A stretch of 64,000 nt of DNA from Amblyornis subalaris (Eukaryota; Chordata; Aves; Passeriformes; Ptilonorhynchidae), in contig JACAXG010000064.1 in NCBI GenBank assembly GCA_018881555.1, positions 3,131,769 to 3,195,768 of the forward strand, written 5' to 3'. The notes beneath the pieces are model-generated. The model saw nothing but the letters and a program-made list of their open reading frames with translations, ran no database searches and was not told the DNA's origin. The position numbers and the translations under genes were made by a program. Shown here piece by piece: positions 12,816 through 26,600 of the stretch. Position 1 is the stretch's first letter; every line of letters starts with the position of its first letter.

Positions 12816-15800
12816 ACTTGGAAAAACTAATACTGGAGAATAAGAAGGAACACAAATTCCTTTTTTTCTGACTATTATTCCATTCTTACACACATTTCAA
12901 GCAGCTGGAGCATCACTTGGCTGTAAGGCCCTGGAGATGCCCTTGATATGCACAGCACCATTCACAAATTCCTTGTTACCTCCCAGTTTATACGAGCACA
13001 GGTAAAACCAGTCTCACTCATGTGAGCCAATTTTGTACTGCAGACTGCAGGTTGTTCCAAGAAAATCTCCTGGAACCATGAAAATAGAGACTTTTAGAGC
13101 TCTTACATGACTCAGGGAGCAAACCAAGGAAGGTTGCTCTATCTTCCCCAATCTCCAGAAGCCTCCTGCACCTCTAGCAGGGATCTGGCCAGCTCCAGCA
13201 GCAGCCAACACACCTCCCACAGCTCCTGCAAACTATCACATCTCCTCGGGTAACATTTTGGCTCCGGCTTTCCAACGAAATGCAAATGCAGAGATGTTTA
13301 TCTCTTGCTTTATAGTACATATAGACACATAAACAGCCAGGCAACGCTTTATGAGGATCTCCTATTCTCACCAGCACCCAGGCTGANAGTTTCACGTTTT
13401 ATTGTGTGTAGAATAATGAGGCTGGAGTGTCTGCACTGNAGATCAATAAAACACCGTGCACGGAGGGCCACGGTGCAGAGCACTGCTGGAGTTGCTCTGC
13501 CTGACACGTTTTTAATCGCACCTTGGCACTGCAAGGCTGCCTGGGACAAAAATGACACAGGGCAGCCAGTTTGGCCTGACTATCCCCACCACACAGCCAG
13601 GTTAGGGCGGCAGATAAATCGGATTAGATGATCTCCCTCAAACCATCCTTCCAAAACAACTAACCCGGCAGGCTCGGTGAGATTTAGAGCTGTAGCACGC
13701 CAAGCAAGAGCCCAAAGCAATTACAGGTAGAAAGGCCTCAGGCAGGCACAGAACAAGCAGCCTGGGACTTCTAAATCTCTTAGAGGAGTGAAATAGCGAT
13801 ATTACAATTTTGCATTATCTTTCACACAGAAGATCGCAGCAGTGATTGGTAATCTAAGCCCTGTTGTCTTAGGAGAGGAGCTTCCCACAACAACTGGGAG
13901 AGAAATGCATCACGAGGAATGACAAATTAACCATTTCCTGCTCTTCCTTTTCACTCAAAAATGGCCAAGTTTAAAACTACCCTAGCAAGGACAACTTTAA
14001 AGTGGGATGTGTTGAATCCTTCCCGCGTGCATCGCTGCCACGGGCAAACACAGAAACGGATTCAGCATTTTCCTCACCTTATGCAAATTTGATTACCCTG
14101 CACCAAATGTAGCATGAGAAAAACCAGGATGGGGAAATTAGCATAAAGGGAAGGGTTGAAGTGCATTTTTATTTAAATTAACTAGAATCTTTCATGTGTT
14201 TCTGTCTGCCCTCTTGATGAAGGTGTCTACTTTTGAATGAAGGGAATGTGAAATTGAGAAAGAAAATCACCCTTTCCACCAGCTTCCTACTACAGAATCT
14301 GCAAGAAATGACTAATTTTAGGGAAAATGTGGTAACAGAAACTATTTTGCTAGTTTGCTTTTCAGCATTTTTAAATGTACTCATTCAGGTCTCTGCAGCC
14401 ATGAGGATGAAGAAAATCTATTCAGTTTCCTGGAACTGGAAGAGACTTAGCAGCAGAGTACCCAGTTCATACCTCCTACTGTTTTCTTCTTCTTTAGTTT
14501 GCCTTCAAGACTTTATTACCTCACCAAATTCATTCTAAGCAATCCTGACCTCATCACCCAGGGCTGCTTGAGTTCAGAGTCGATCTCGCTGTACTCAGGG
14601 TGGGAGAATTAAATGACCTGTCTGTGGTAGACAAAGTAAAAGAAAATAAGCCAGGGGCCCGAGGTTTAGCTCTCTGATAACTGATGTGCTTTACAGAAGC
14701 ACAGCATATTTTGACCCCACGGTGAAGACAAAATTTAGGAGGAATGCCCTTCCTACCAGGCTTAGATGGTGGGGCTGACACTCATATTTTGCTCATGGAG
14801 ATCATCAGCTTCTATGTCAAACTTCAGCTGATCATCAGGGCTACATTTTGCCGTGCATTTCCACCCTGTCTGACTGAAGGAAGGAGCAGCTTGTTCTGTT
14901 CCTATTTCCAGTCCTTCTCCTTTTTTTTTTTCCCTCTTGATTTGGTAACTTTATGTACCATGCAAATAGACGGTCCCACGGTGATGTGAGTGAAACAAAA
15001 CCTCATCAGTGGAGAGGGGCACACATTTCCCCATTTCCAACATCCTCTGCCTTTCAAACCCATTTCACTGCACNACTTCAGCCTGATTACACATGGCTAC
15101 CCCCATCCTTCCCAAAACCAACTGCCTGGGCCAGCACCACCTTCAGGTGGCATCTCCATACACGCAGAGCAGGTGGATAAACATTCCTTTAAGATTGTCG
15201 GGATGAAGAGCATTCACTGGTATTTTTGTAGCATTGCATCACATTCCTAAAGCTGTTCCTGCCCTTTCCTAGCTGTCTGCATTATATTCTCAGCATTCCC
15301 TGTCTCTGCTGGCAGCGGGTTTTGGCTGGCATTGCTGTCTGAGAGCTGAGCTCTGCGTTGTCCCTGGATCCTGATGCGAGGCAGAAACTCCCTGCTCGCG
15401 GCTCCCTCGCCGAGAAGCTGAAACTCTCGGCGTTTGTGTGAACGGCCCATGCTTGAAAGAGCTCACAGACATATCAAGGCTGTCTAGAAAGGCTCGTGTT
15501 GTCTCTGCCTCCCAACATATGTGCTGCACAGCTGGTGAGCAGGTTCCTGCTGGAAAGGCAAACAAGAGGGAGAATGAGTCACTGGCTCGCCCGTTAACAC
15601 CCATCTAGTATCAAAAAGAAATAAAAATAGTGAGGAGTCTTTTTTCCTGGGTTCACATGGAGTCAAGAACCAAATTCAGCTTGATTTCCCGCAGCAGAGA
15701 CAACCCCTGGCATGGGCACAGTGTCACTCTGGAACAGTGGAAAAGTAGGAAGATGCTGGGAAAAAAAAAATTGTCTTTTTCTTTCAAAAATAGACTGATT

Positions 15801-16335
15801 TTGGTTTTTTGTATTTTGCTTTTGGACTGCTCAGACACTTTTATTTTTAGAAACGTGGTTGACTCCCACAAAACTTCACTGGCATCAATTTTTTAATCTC
15901 TTTTTGTTCNTGGCCTTTGGCAGGGTTTCAGTGGACTGCTCGGTGTCCAAGCGAATGTTCAGAGCCTGAGATTGAGAATCACTCTCATTTAGTGGCTCTT
16001 TATAAAGTATCTGCCCATTTTACAGCCCCTGCACTGCCAGGATGCTTCTGTCACTGCCCAAAAGCCTGATCNCAAATTAGGAAAAAAATCAGAGGAATCT
16101 TGTCACCACACATCTGGAAGAGCTTCCCTGAGCCCCGTCGGGGTGGGTGGTCAGTTGATGGGAGTGGGGATGGAGACTCAAGACAAGGTTCCTGCCTCTC
16201 TGTGATAGTGGGGTCAAATTTTCTGGGAAAGAAGGAGGAAAAGAAGGAGCTGAGCTTTGAGCAGCAGGATAGGACGACGTCTCATCTTCCCACCACAACT
16301 TTCGGCACCATCCACAAAATAGCTGCCAATTTGAA

Positions 16336-16838
16336 TAATCACAGAACCATANAGTGGCTTGGGTTGGAAGGGACTTTAAAAATCATCTCGTTCCAACCCC
16401 ATGCCATGGGCAGGGACACCTTCCACTATCCCAGGTTGCTCCAAGCCCCGTCGAACCTGGCCTTGGACACTTCCAGGGATGGGACATCCACAGCTTCTCT
16501 GGGCAACCTGTGCCAGGCCCTCACCACCCATATATTNAATATTTTCTCCCTAACAGCTAATCTAACCTTGCTCTCTCTCAATTTAAAGCCATTCCCCCTT
16601 GTCCCATCACTCCAGGCCCTCATCCAAAGTCCCTCTCCAGCTCTCGTGGAGCCCCTTTAGGCACTGGAAGGGGCTCTAAGGTCTCCCTGGAGCCTTCTCT
16701 TCTCCAGGCTGAACACTCCCAGCTCTCCCTGCTTGTCTGCAGAGCAGAGGTGCTCCAGCTTCCAGAACATCTTTGTGGCCTCCTCTGGACTCACTACAAA
16801 TATTCCATGTCCTTCTTTTGTTTGGGGAACACAGAATT
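16336..16838 (-). mobile_element. CR1 LINE, longer 3' part
   Basis: About 500 bp of reverse-oriented CR1 runs from the 3' tail (aatcacagaaccatanagtg) through ccatgggcagggacacctt and gggcaacctgtgccaggccc. It goes on through the ccattcccccttgtcccatc part to ggtgctccagcttccagaac and tccatgtccttcttttg. Good preservation suggests a younger subfamily. Confidence 0.9.
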
Positions 16839-18409
16839 TATTTCCTGTTACAATCTCCCCCTGCTTCCAACCAAACTTTTTTTTTTTCCCCTTTTCCTTC
16901 AAACATCAGCTGTTATAGCTCATGGGATGCAGTCATCCAACTGGAAATACTGGGATGAAATAATGAGACTTGGAAATTAGAATCTGATTGTGGTGTTGAC
17001 TTCTGAAGTGTATAATTGTGGCAGAGCACTGNACAGTGGAGCCCAGTCAGACAGGAACTTCAACAATCCAAAGGTCTGTGGCATTTGTTCCTACAGAGAC
17101 ACATTTAGTGAAATAGAAATCACATTTTTTACGAAATTGGTGAAATCGCTTCTGNCCCTCTAAGTGTTCCCACTAAAGTCCCAAAACATCACTGGGGAGT
17201 TTCCCAGTGGCCACCTGTCCCTGTAGAAGGAGTTGATGGTTGTTTCTCCTGGTCAGTGATAATCCCCATCTAACTCAGCCTGTAAAAACCTGTAAAAAAC
17301 CTTAAAATATAAGTTCACCTGAAGGGAATTAAATGCTTGCCCTGATTTCTGTGTGCTGTGACAGCNAGGACTGACATGGACAAGAGGACANTGTTTTACN
17401 GGAAATATTTAACAANNAGTCAACTNCATTCAGAGGATGTGAGCNTCAATCTCAAGAAAAATGAAGAGTGACAACTTGAATTTCAAGTCAAATCAAGTCA
17501 GGATATTTACTGGTTTAGAGAAAAACACCAGGACAGCNGAAAGAAAATCATATTCTTCCTCAAGAATAGTGGTAGAGCTATTACAGATATAGGCAATTTC
17601 TGAAGGAAGAGAAACTAACAATATTAGGGAAATTTAGACACAGATGTGAATTTGGNACCTAAGTGCCTGCAAAGTGAAATAATGAAAATAGGAAGCGTAA
17701 ACATTGCTAAAGGGAACAAAATCTTGCTTCTGAGTTAGTCCAGGGAGAATGAAATAGGAAGAATTTGGCAGTGTGCTAATTTATCCTGTGTGAGTTCTTT
17801 ACAGGGCAGGATGAAGTGAATCTAACCTTCGGAGCGGTGACAAGAAATAGGAAGTTTCAGGAGGGAGAGCGGAGCAGAGCAGCTTTATTATCCTCGGGTG
17901 CTCCGCGCTGTCTCCGTGATAAACGCTCACAGAGGTGTTAACCTTCCCTCAGCTCCGTCCCACTCCANCCCATTAGCACGCCAGCTTTCGTGAGGATGGA
18001 AAAGCTGTCTAAAATGTGTCCAAAATAAAGCGTTCAGGGAAAGGATTAAGATTTTAAAAAAATGCTGAAAGGTTTTCAGCTCAGCGCCTCCGGAACGTGA
18101 CATGTAACAAAATTGTCCGTAATCTGCCCGTTTTTTTCTCAGTTAATATCAGGACAATGTCTTAACTATGTCAGAGGCAGGAGAGGCCACAGATAAACAT
18201 TCAGATAATTTCTACCACAGATTTTTATTGCACTATCATTATTATTTATTTTACTCCTGTTTTAACTGTGCTATTGACTTTGCAAACTGATGGGGTTTTA
18301 ACCATCCACACAAGTGTTCTTTATTAGTTTTAGCACTTAACCTACATGTTTCCTTCCTAAGATCAGGCTATTCTGGCTTCTATCATTTAACTCCGTGAAT
18401 AATTCACCT

Positions 18410-18620
18410 GGTCTTCATTTGTATTTTCACCTTGAAAGTATTTATAGACTGTAATCACGTCTCTATTGATACTTTCTTCAAGACTATTTAATTTAGCTCG
18501 CTCATTTTCTCATCTGATGTTTATAGTCTATATACCTCATGTTATTTTACTCATCCTGTTCATACTCTTTTTTATTCTCTCTGCATATACCAACGCCCTT
18601 CCCAAGCCATAAACTCCAAG
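18410..18620 (-). mobile_element. Old CR1-like LINE fragment
   Basis: The plus strand reads aagtatttatagactgtaat followed by cacgtctctattgatacttt, matching the reverse complement of old amniote CR1 copies (tatttatagactgtgatcatgtc...). The later parts are strongly decayed and AT-rich. Confidence 0.55.
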
Positions 18621-21600
18621 ATTTTTTTGCTTGTGCCATAAAAATGTATTTCTGTTGGAAACTTTCACCCAAACACAGGAGAAATTTTGTCACATGTTAA
18701 AGTCCACTCTGAAAAATGCTGTCTGGGGCTTTGACTGGTTGACTTGTTGCATCTTGATAATTTTCCTAACTATTTGACCTATTCCCAAAGGACTCAAATC
18801 TGATTATTTTCCACTCCTACATTAATAAAGAAGGATTGAACTCATTCTGAAAGGCTAGGACACACTCACTGAATTAAAATCATCATTCACTCCCTGAAAC
18901 AGACCTCTGTTTCCAAACCCACGTTGGAACAGGATTCTCTCTGCGGAAAGAGGACAGATTTCTGCTGTTCCTCTGAAGGTTATTTTATACCTCAACCTGT
19001 GCATGCAGTAGGAAAGGTATTTTCTAGTACACAACATTTTGCTCCAGGGTGCTCCTTTTTGTGTGTGGAAATGAGATTTTTATCTCATAAACCCTATTTT
19101 TCACTGCACAAGAAGCTCCTTACTAGCACACGTTGGTGTGAACATGGGTGCAGGCACTGGCACTGAACCCGCTCTGTCCATGGAACCATGGATTCTTGGG
19201 AGAGAAAGGGATCACAGTGAACTACAGGAAGGGTGTTTGCAGTGAATTTATTTCCTTCTGCTCCCTCTCTTCTCAAAACAGTGAAGAGAGTTTCTCCAGC
19301 AGGTAATTCAATGCAATAAATTTATGGCCTTCATTTTTTTTGCCTTTTCTCTAACCTACCAATAGAGACAAGCAGCTTTATCCTGTTAACAGAGCTACCT
19401 ACAGCGAGCTGCCAGCTTGTTCCATCAGATATCAAGTGTCATTCAGAGAAAAAGGGATAAATTAGGCAGATGCTGGTTCAGGACTGGCGGTATTGACATG
19501 TAAGTGGGATCCCTCTTAACAGCAATTTGAGATGTTTGCACAGTGGATATCTTTGTTTGAATTGATCAGCCGGACTGAACTGCCAGAAATCCACCTCTCC
19601 AAGCTTTCCATACCCACGGTGGAAGCACTGACCTCCGAGCTCCTTATTAAGACTCCCACTATAATCAATGGAGACATGGTCAATAAAGCCAATGGAGATA
19701 AGAGCCCTGTTCTCCAGATTAAAAAGATTGACAGCTACTTAACATGAGATTGTGTCATAGACTATAAAGAGAGCCTCGAATGTCAGGCTCAGAAATAGAG
19801 ATTTACACTACACATGCCTGGGTGTGGCCAAGGGAGATCATGGGGAAAAAAAGAACAAACAAACCGAAACAACACAAGAAAACCCGACCAAAATCCACAC
19901 AGATTATTTTTTTTCCCACAGAGAACCATATATCCTACTTATTTCAGTTGAGGACACTAAGATGCGTTCATTTCTCTCAACTGCCTGTAGAAAGAGTCTT
20001 GTTGCCTCCAGAGACAGAAATCTACACTGTGGAGGAATTAACAGAAATTCCTACTGCATGGTTTGAGTTCCCAGTAGATTTGTCAGGGACTGGATGAGGA
20101 CAGTGACATCACATCTGGGGTGATGCCCTAGAACTTGCCTCCTGGATTCCATCTTCATGAGAAATCCTGTTTTCCCCCACATGGCACACGTAAGACTAGA
20201 AAATGTTTGCAATTATCTGGCCAGTGCAACAAAGAAGTGACAAAAACACCTCTGTTTTACTGCTGTGNAGTTTTTCACTCATCTTTCACACAGAATGACC
20301 TTCTGTCTCCCCACACACATGAAATGTTCAACTTCTTTTGACAAGCTTCCTTCAGCTGGTGAGATCTGGAGGCAAGCAGCATCTCCCTCACAGACCAGGT
20401 CTTTAATAGACTTAATACCACCATGAGAATACGAAGTGATCTAAGCTGTGTACTCACACTGTGTGAGATCACACGGCATCAAAACTTTGATAGATGCCTG
20501 TGCTGTTTGCTCATCCTTAAGGAGCAATGACCCGAGCATTAGCATGTCTAGTAAATTGTTCTAATGTGTGGTGAAAGGGGACTAATGGATACAGTAATTG
20601 ATTGTTTGATGGATAGCTGGGGAGCCCTTTGATTATGAGTTTTTGCTACGGTCCAAGACATTTTCATTCTCCAGTTAACCCAGAGCTGATTGCTTGCATG
20701 AATTATCTCCTTCTCTGACTGCAAATATCATTCACTTAATAAATATTTCATTAGAAACAAACCAGTGGTGGGGAGAGAGGAGAAAGCAGATGCTCGGTGC
20801 TGTGTGTGTTGGAGATGTTACAGAGTTTACAGGACAGACACAGAGATTTTCCATGAAATGTGCTCGGGTCAGGCAAGAGGTCTTTGCTTCTCCAGGGCTT
20901 AGTGCTCAGAACAATGTGAGAAGCAGGAAGAAGCCTGAAGGTCGATTTAAATCAATCAAGGGAGGCCCAGTGTGGACCAAGAAGGATGTTCTGCAGTGCT
21001 GGAGCTGCTGTGTAAAAGTTGGCTGCCTCACAAATCCCATCTTCCTCTCTCCCAAGTGCCAGGCTGAGCTTTCACGTTACAAGGAGAGACCCTGAACAAG
21101 AAATAGAACAACAGCAAGAAAACAGTTATAATTCCTGGGATTTAGTTGGTGAAGGCTGAATTTTGATCCTAGTGAAGGTTACAGCAAAATTTGCCTGCAT
21201 ATTAATGGGGTCTTGTTTCATCCTTTATTTTCCCATGATGACTCTTCAAAAGTTATTTCCACCTTTATTTGGCTTTTGATATTTAATTATTCAGCGACAC
21301 CTGTACTGAACATCTTTTGTTTCGTGTCAGCTGGTTACTTTCCAGCATGACTCTGCACTTTTGAGTCATGAAGGTCACTACTCTTCTCTCCAAAGAGGCT
21401 GCCCTGTTCTCCTAAAGGGCAGTGCAGAAATCAGCCAGAAACAGCCTCTTTTTCACCATTCACACTCCCAATCCAGGACCAACCCCGTTTCACATCTCTT
21501 CAAATTTTGAAATAAGAACAGAGCAATATTTGCTGAGGACATTTTGGAGTTCCACAGGCTCCAGGGATGTGAGGAACTCCACAAACTAAGCTCGAGTCAC

Positions 21601-23136
21601 GAGTAGTTTGTTCCAACACGGAGTTGCTACAAGAGCTAATCCCAGTTCCCCTCAGCACCACATGCTTAATATGCTGAGAACTGCCACAGTTTTTAAATCC
21701 TCTTTCATTGAAAAATTGTTGATGAGCAAAATACATAACGTTCCCTATTACTCTCCACCTTGTGCACGTCCCCTGGGCATCGAGACTCTCTTATCTTGTT
21801 TTCCTAGCTGCTCCTCGAGCATATTTATATTGTCAGTCTCACAATGGGTATCATTATGTCAATAAGCTCAATTTAAATATTAATCCTATGGTTATGGGCA
21901 GAAATGTAACTGATCATATCGTGTGCTGTAAAAGGGGGACACGTCACAAGGAAATGGCTGCAGTGCTGTTTGCCCTCTAACTCTTTGTCAAGAATTCTGC
22001 AGAAGGGAATGACATGAACAAAATATGGAGGGGAAATGAGAGACAGTGACAAAGGAAGAGGGACAACCAAATGAACGAGAGCAGGGACTGAGCAACAGTG
22101 AAAGAAGAACACAAAAGATGCTCGGAAAGGAGACAAAGAGTAAAGAAAGCATGGAACTGAATTGAAAGGAAGCCAAAAGCAGATCCAGGTTACCTTCAAA
22201 GTGCACAGATCTCCCAGTCAGGTATGACAGGGTCTGAAATAGGACTCTCTGAAGATCTTCCTGACAGGGACTGAAATCCTAACTAGTGATGATGCATTTC
22301 AGAAGGAAGGGTGAGAGAAGGAAGGCAGAGAATCTTTCCAAAACCAGTGTAACCATTACAGAAGCCTGCCCATTCCTGTTGTTGCTCCTTCACTACCTTA
22401 TATAAACGAACTGTCAGGGAGCAGGAAATCTTATTTATAGACAAAAATATCTTCCTTCTCTTGGAGAAGTATTTGTCACTAATTTCTGAAGATAAACCAA
22501 CATTCTGCCCACATTCTGGAAAAGAATCTTAATTGCCAGAGGGCACTTCTAATAATAAAGACAAAAATGGGTAAAATAAAAGAATTGGAAAAACCTCCTT
22601 TTCCAGATAAATACTAAACTCTGTATTTATCTGAGATCAGACTGAGTGAAGAAATCATTGGCACAGTTAGTGTTGGACATATATTTTCCACACCAAACTG
22701 TGGAAGGTGACTGAGTCCACAGTATCCCTGCATATTTTATCATAATCATGAGGCTGCACGCCAGCTTTCTCCATGGGAAGCGCTCCCTGATCCACTGACA
22801 CTGCCTGCTGAGGGAGGTGACACTTTCCATCAGCGCGGGAGCATCGATCTGGCTCAGCATTTTAAAGTCCCTGATGAGTTTACATTACNTTTCTGCTGGA
22901 GCCCTTCTGTTTGCATCCACTGCCCGTGCTCTTACCCCTGCTGCTGCTCAGCTCAAACACAGCTGTGCTAATACACCAAAGCCACGCAGATAATCCATAC
23001 CCTTCCGATCTATTTCCAGGTCTCATTTGGCAAACGGAATGGGGTGAGACCAGTGGGATCATAACNAAGAGACAAGCCCTTGAGGTCTGTCCTGGGCCAG
23101 TCTCCCAAGGACGTAGATATGGGCTTTATTTTTGTA

Positions 23137-23698
23137 AGAATCACAGAGTCGTTGAGGTTGGAAAAGACCTCCAAGGTCGTGGAGTCCAAGCTTTGACCAA
23201 CCCCCANCTTGTCAACCAGAGCAGAGCACCGAGTGCCACGTTCAGTCTCTTCTTGAACACTTCCAGGGATTGTGGCTCCANCTCCTCCCTGGGCAGTTCA
23301 TTCCAATGCTTACCAACCCTTCCCATGAAGAAATTGTTCCTGATGTCCAACCTCAACTTTCCCTGGCACAGTTTGAGGCTATTTCCTCTCATTCTGTGTA
23401 CTTGTTACTTGGGAGGAGAGACCGACCCTCATCTGGCTACACCCTCCTGTCAGGGAGTGGCAGAGAGTGAGCAGGGCCCTTCTGAGCCTTCTTTTCTCCA
23501 GGATGAAGCCCCCCAGCTCCCTCAGCTTCTCCTCATAGGATTTATTCTCTAAACCCTTCTCCAGCTCCGTTCCCCTCTCTGGACACTCTCCAGCCCCTCC
23601 ATGTCTTTCTTGACGTGAGGGCCCAGAACTGGACACAGCACTTGAGGTGCAGCCTCCCCAGGGCTGAGTACAGAAGAACAATCCCTTCCCTGGTCATG
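23137..23698 (-). mobile_element. CR1 LINE, about 560 bp, distinct subfamily
   Basis: The reverse-oriented 3' end begins aatcacagagtcgttgaggt and continues tggaaaagacctccaaggtc. The minus strand then codes a decayed ORF2 C terminus ([22 protein letters not shown]). Further in, the rtcaatgtctttctt-like and ccagaactggacacagcact segments are present. The tail differs from the ggtttgggttgg type, so at least two CR1 subfamilies inserted here. Confidence 0.9.
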
Positions 23699-26600
23699 AA
23701 AAGAAACAACATTTGACTGAGTTTTACAAAAGATTCTGAGCATTGCACACATCTTGAAGTCCCAGGAATTTTCCCAAGAGGAGTCACGCTTGCTGAGTTG
23801 TCCTGGATAAGTGTCATCATTGATAACTCCATCCTGCCAACCAAAACATGTNTATTGGATTGTGAGGATGGAGATATTCTTCTCCTCCATTCTCACCCTG
23901 CCATGCAGTGATGGGGCCCAGTCCAACACTCCTCAGAAGCTGATTTCCTCAGAGAGAAATTCGAGCCCTTCCACCTCAACTGGTTTTAAATATGCCTGGT
24001 AGGTCTCATGAGTAATGTACCTACACAAAGAGATCTCAGGAAACGTACAGATTGTGCAGGAACATAAATTTTGAGTGAAGAAGTGATGAATAGAATGCAG
24101 AGCAACATCCTCAGATTTTGGGCAAAGAATATATAATCANTCCGTGGTGTTTGGGAAACATGTCAGGCTCTGTCAGGAAGAAGGGTTATAAATAAATGTG
24201 AGGGAGATACTTTAATAATGCTATTTCATGTACACCCAATAATGAACTTTAATTATTTCTTTGGGTTTCTTTCTTCTTTTACTGTAGCAGATGAGTCAAG
24301 CCCAGATGTGTAATGAAACTGATACTGGCATCACAGCGTTTTCTTCAGAGGTGGCTGAAAGAGCTCTGTGGATCAGCTGTCAAATCATTTCTCCTCCTGT
24401 GGGGTTTCCTTCATGCGTCTCACCCAGGATTTAATTCCTCCACATATGGCAGGAGTGAATCACAGCTCAAGGAGTTTTCTTGACGGAAAAGATTTTGCAG
24501 ACAAGCGGTCTTCTCACATCACTCGTCCTGAAATGAAGCCAAAGTCATCTTTGTCATAGGCAGTGGAGCAACCTGCCAAGAGGAGCCGGTTTCCATGGTA
24601 TGTAAGGAAGTTCATCCGTAAGTTTGCATTCTGAAACTATGAAAACTAATTTAGAGCTTATCGGCAACCTTATCACCAAATATTTGCAGCAGGGAACNAG
24701 GAGATTGATTTGTTTCCTGCTGTGATGCTGGGAATTAGCAGAGGATATCTAAAGGAAAACTCCGAGGTGTTAAATGTAATGATGTGGATAAATATGAAAT
24801 ATCTCACCCATTCCTTGGCTTTTCAGCAGAAACTCAGGGAAATGAACAGAGAAAGGTGTCACATCACTCCTTTTGCAAAATGACTTCCTGTCAACGTCTG
24901 CAGTGACTACATGACTTTCTTGAAGAGGAAATCACATGTGATGATTCTCACTGAAATGCTTTCACTCTCCTTTCCATCTTTCCTGCTCTGCAAGCAAGGA
25001 AAATGACNACACAACCCCACTGAAAGAGACAGGATGTTCTTCAAATCCCCTCACCATGAAGACACCACGGCCCAACTCCTCTGCTCTCAGGGACAGGAGA
25101 TTTCAAGCTCACTGAGGGGCTNCACAAAAGTGTCTGACTCCACTTGCCACATCTAATCCCAGTACTCCAGTGGATAAACAAACCCAGGAAACACACCAAT
25201 GCTGGAGACCCTTTACACTTAAAAAGTCCTTGCATTCAAATCTACTCAAGCTAGTCCTCTTCACAAACACATCCACCTCCATTTCCTTCTGAGAATCACA
25301 AAAAAAAAAAAAAAAACAGAAGAAAAGAAACAAAACAAAAACCCCAAGACACAGCAAAGCAGAGAACCCTGGCAGGATTTGTGGAGAGAGGAGCCCACGC
25401 TGGAGCAGTTTTGTTGACAGGACTTGCGACCCTGTGGAAGGGACCCACTCTGGGGCAGGGTGNGGAGGAAAGAGCAGCAGAGACAACTTGTGATGAACTG
25501 GCCCCATTTCCCATCCCTCTCTGGCGCTGNTGGGGAGGAGGTAGAGAATTCAGGAGTGAGTTTTCCTGGGAAGATGGGAGGGGTACAGGAGAGATGTTTT
25601 AAGATTTAGGTTTAGCTCTCATCATCCTACTCTGATTGGTAAGAAATTAAACAAATTTCTCCAAGTCAAGCCTGTTTTGCCTGTGACAGTAACTGGGGAG
25701 TGATTTCCCACTGTCCTTATCTCANNNCNCAAGCCTTTCACTCCATTTTGTCTCCCCTGACCAGNTGAGGGGGGCTTTGGTGGTCACTGGTGTCCACACC
25801 ACAAATGGGGATAGGTTCTTCCCCCTGTAGAGTGGAAACATCTCAGTTTCCAAAATGTTTGTGATCTNCAGGGGCATCTACTAAAATTCAGCTTTGGAAG
25901 GTTTCCCAACTCACCTCTTCTTTCATATTAAGTCTTATATATAATCACCAGTTCATAAACAAAGAAGCAGATCCAAATAAAGCAGTTCCAAAAAAAGCTC
26001 ACAGAGCTCCGTACCATGCTTTTTAAAANCAGTCCTTTTGTTTTGGTGGTCAGTTTATATTTTGCAATGTTTTCCGGCTCCTCTCAGCTTAGAAGGGGAA
26101 AAAGCAGCGCTGGTGAACTCTGAGACTCGAGAGGGCACAAGGGGAGAGCCAAGAAGGCAAAAGGCTGATTAAAGGGATTTTGTGTGAACTCAAGCCTACA
26201 AGGGCTCAGTGCCTGTAGGCTCGGGAGCAACAAGCAGTGTAATAAGGAGTAAAAGCTTTTATAATGTTGGATACCATCGAGCTCGAAATAAAACGCATCT
26301 CAAAATAAGCAGGATTGGTGCAGGACGAGAACACAAATGATGCCCCACATGCAGAGAATGCATTTTTGTAAAATAAGAGGCATGAGGGACAAAACATAAA
26401 AAAACAAAAGAGAAAAAGGCAGACACCAAGGAAAAAGCCCTTTCCCCCCTTTACTTTTCTGCAAAATATTGTCTCATTCCCCTTTTTTTCCCAGTCTGAG
26501 ACTTCCTGGCAGTCAACAGGTGAACACCATTTGATATCACCATTACCTGTTCTCACACAGATGAGCTGAGGTTGTTAATTTAAATAATTTTGAACCTTTT

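Noticed and set aside
13600..13660. Possible CR1 tail (ggattagatgatctccctca)
   Set aside because: Too short and diverged; the characteristic ttctgtgat end is absent.
19532..20097. Two plus-strand frames that look somewhat protein-like
   Set aside because: No domain or splice signal was recognised, and the actcccactataatcaatgg part suggests an old interspersed repeat; too weak to annotate.
22911..23552. Plus-strand open frame of 213 codons
   Set aside because: It is the antisense strand of the CR1 copy at 23137-23698.
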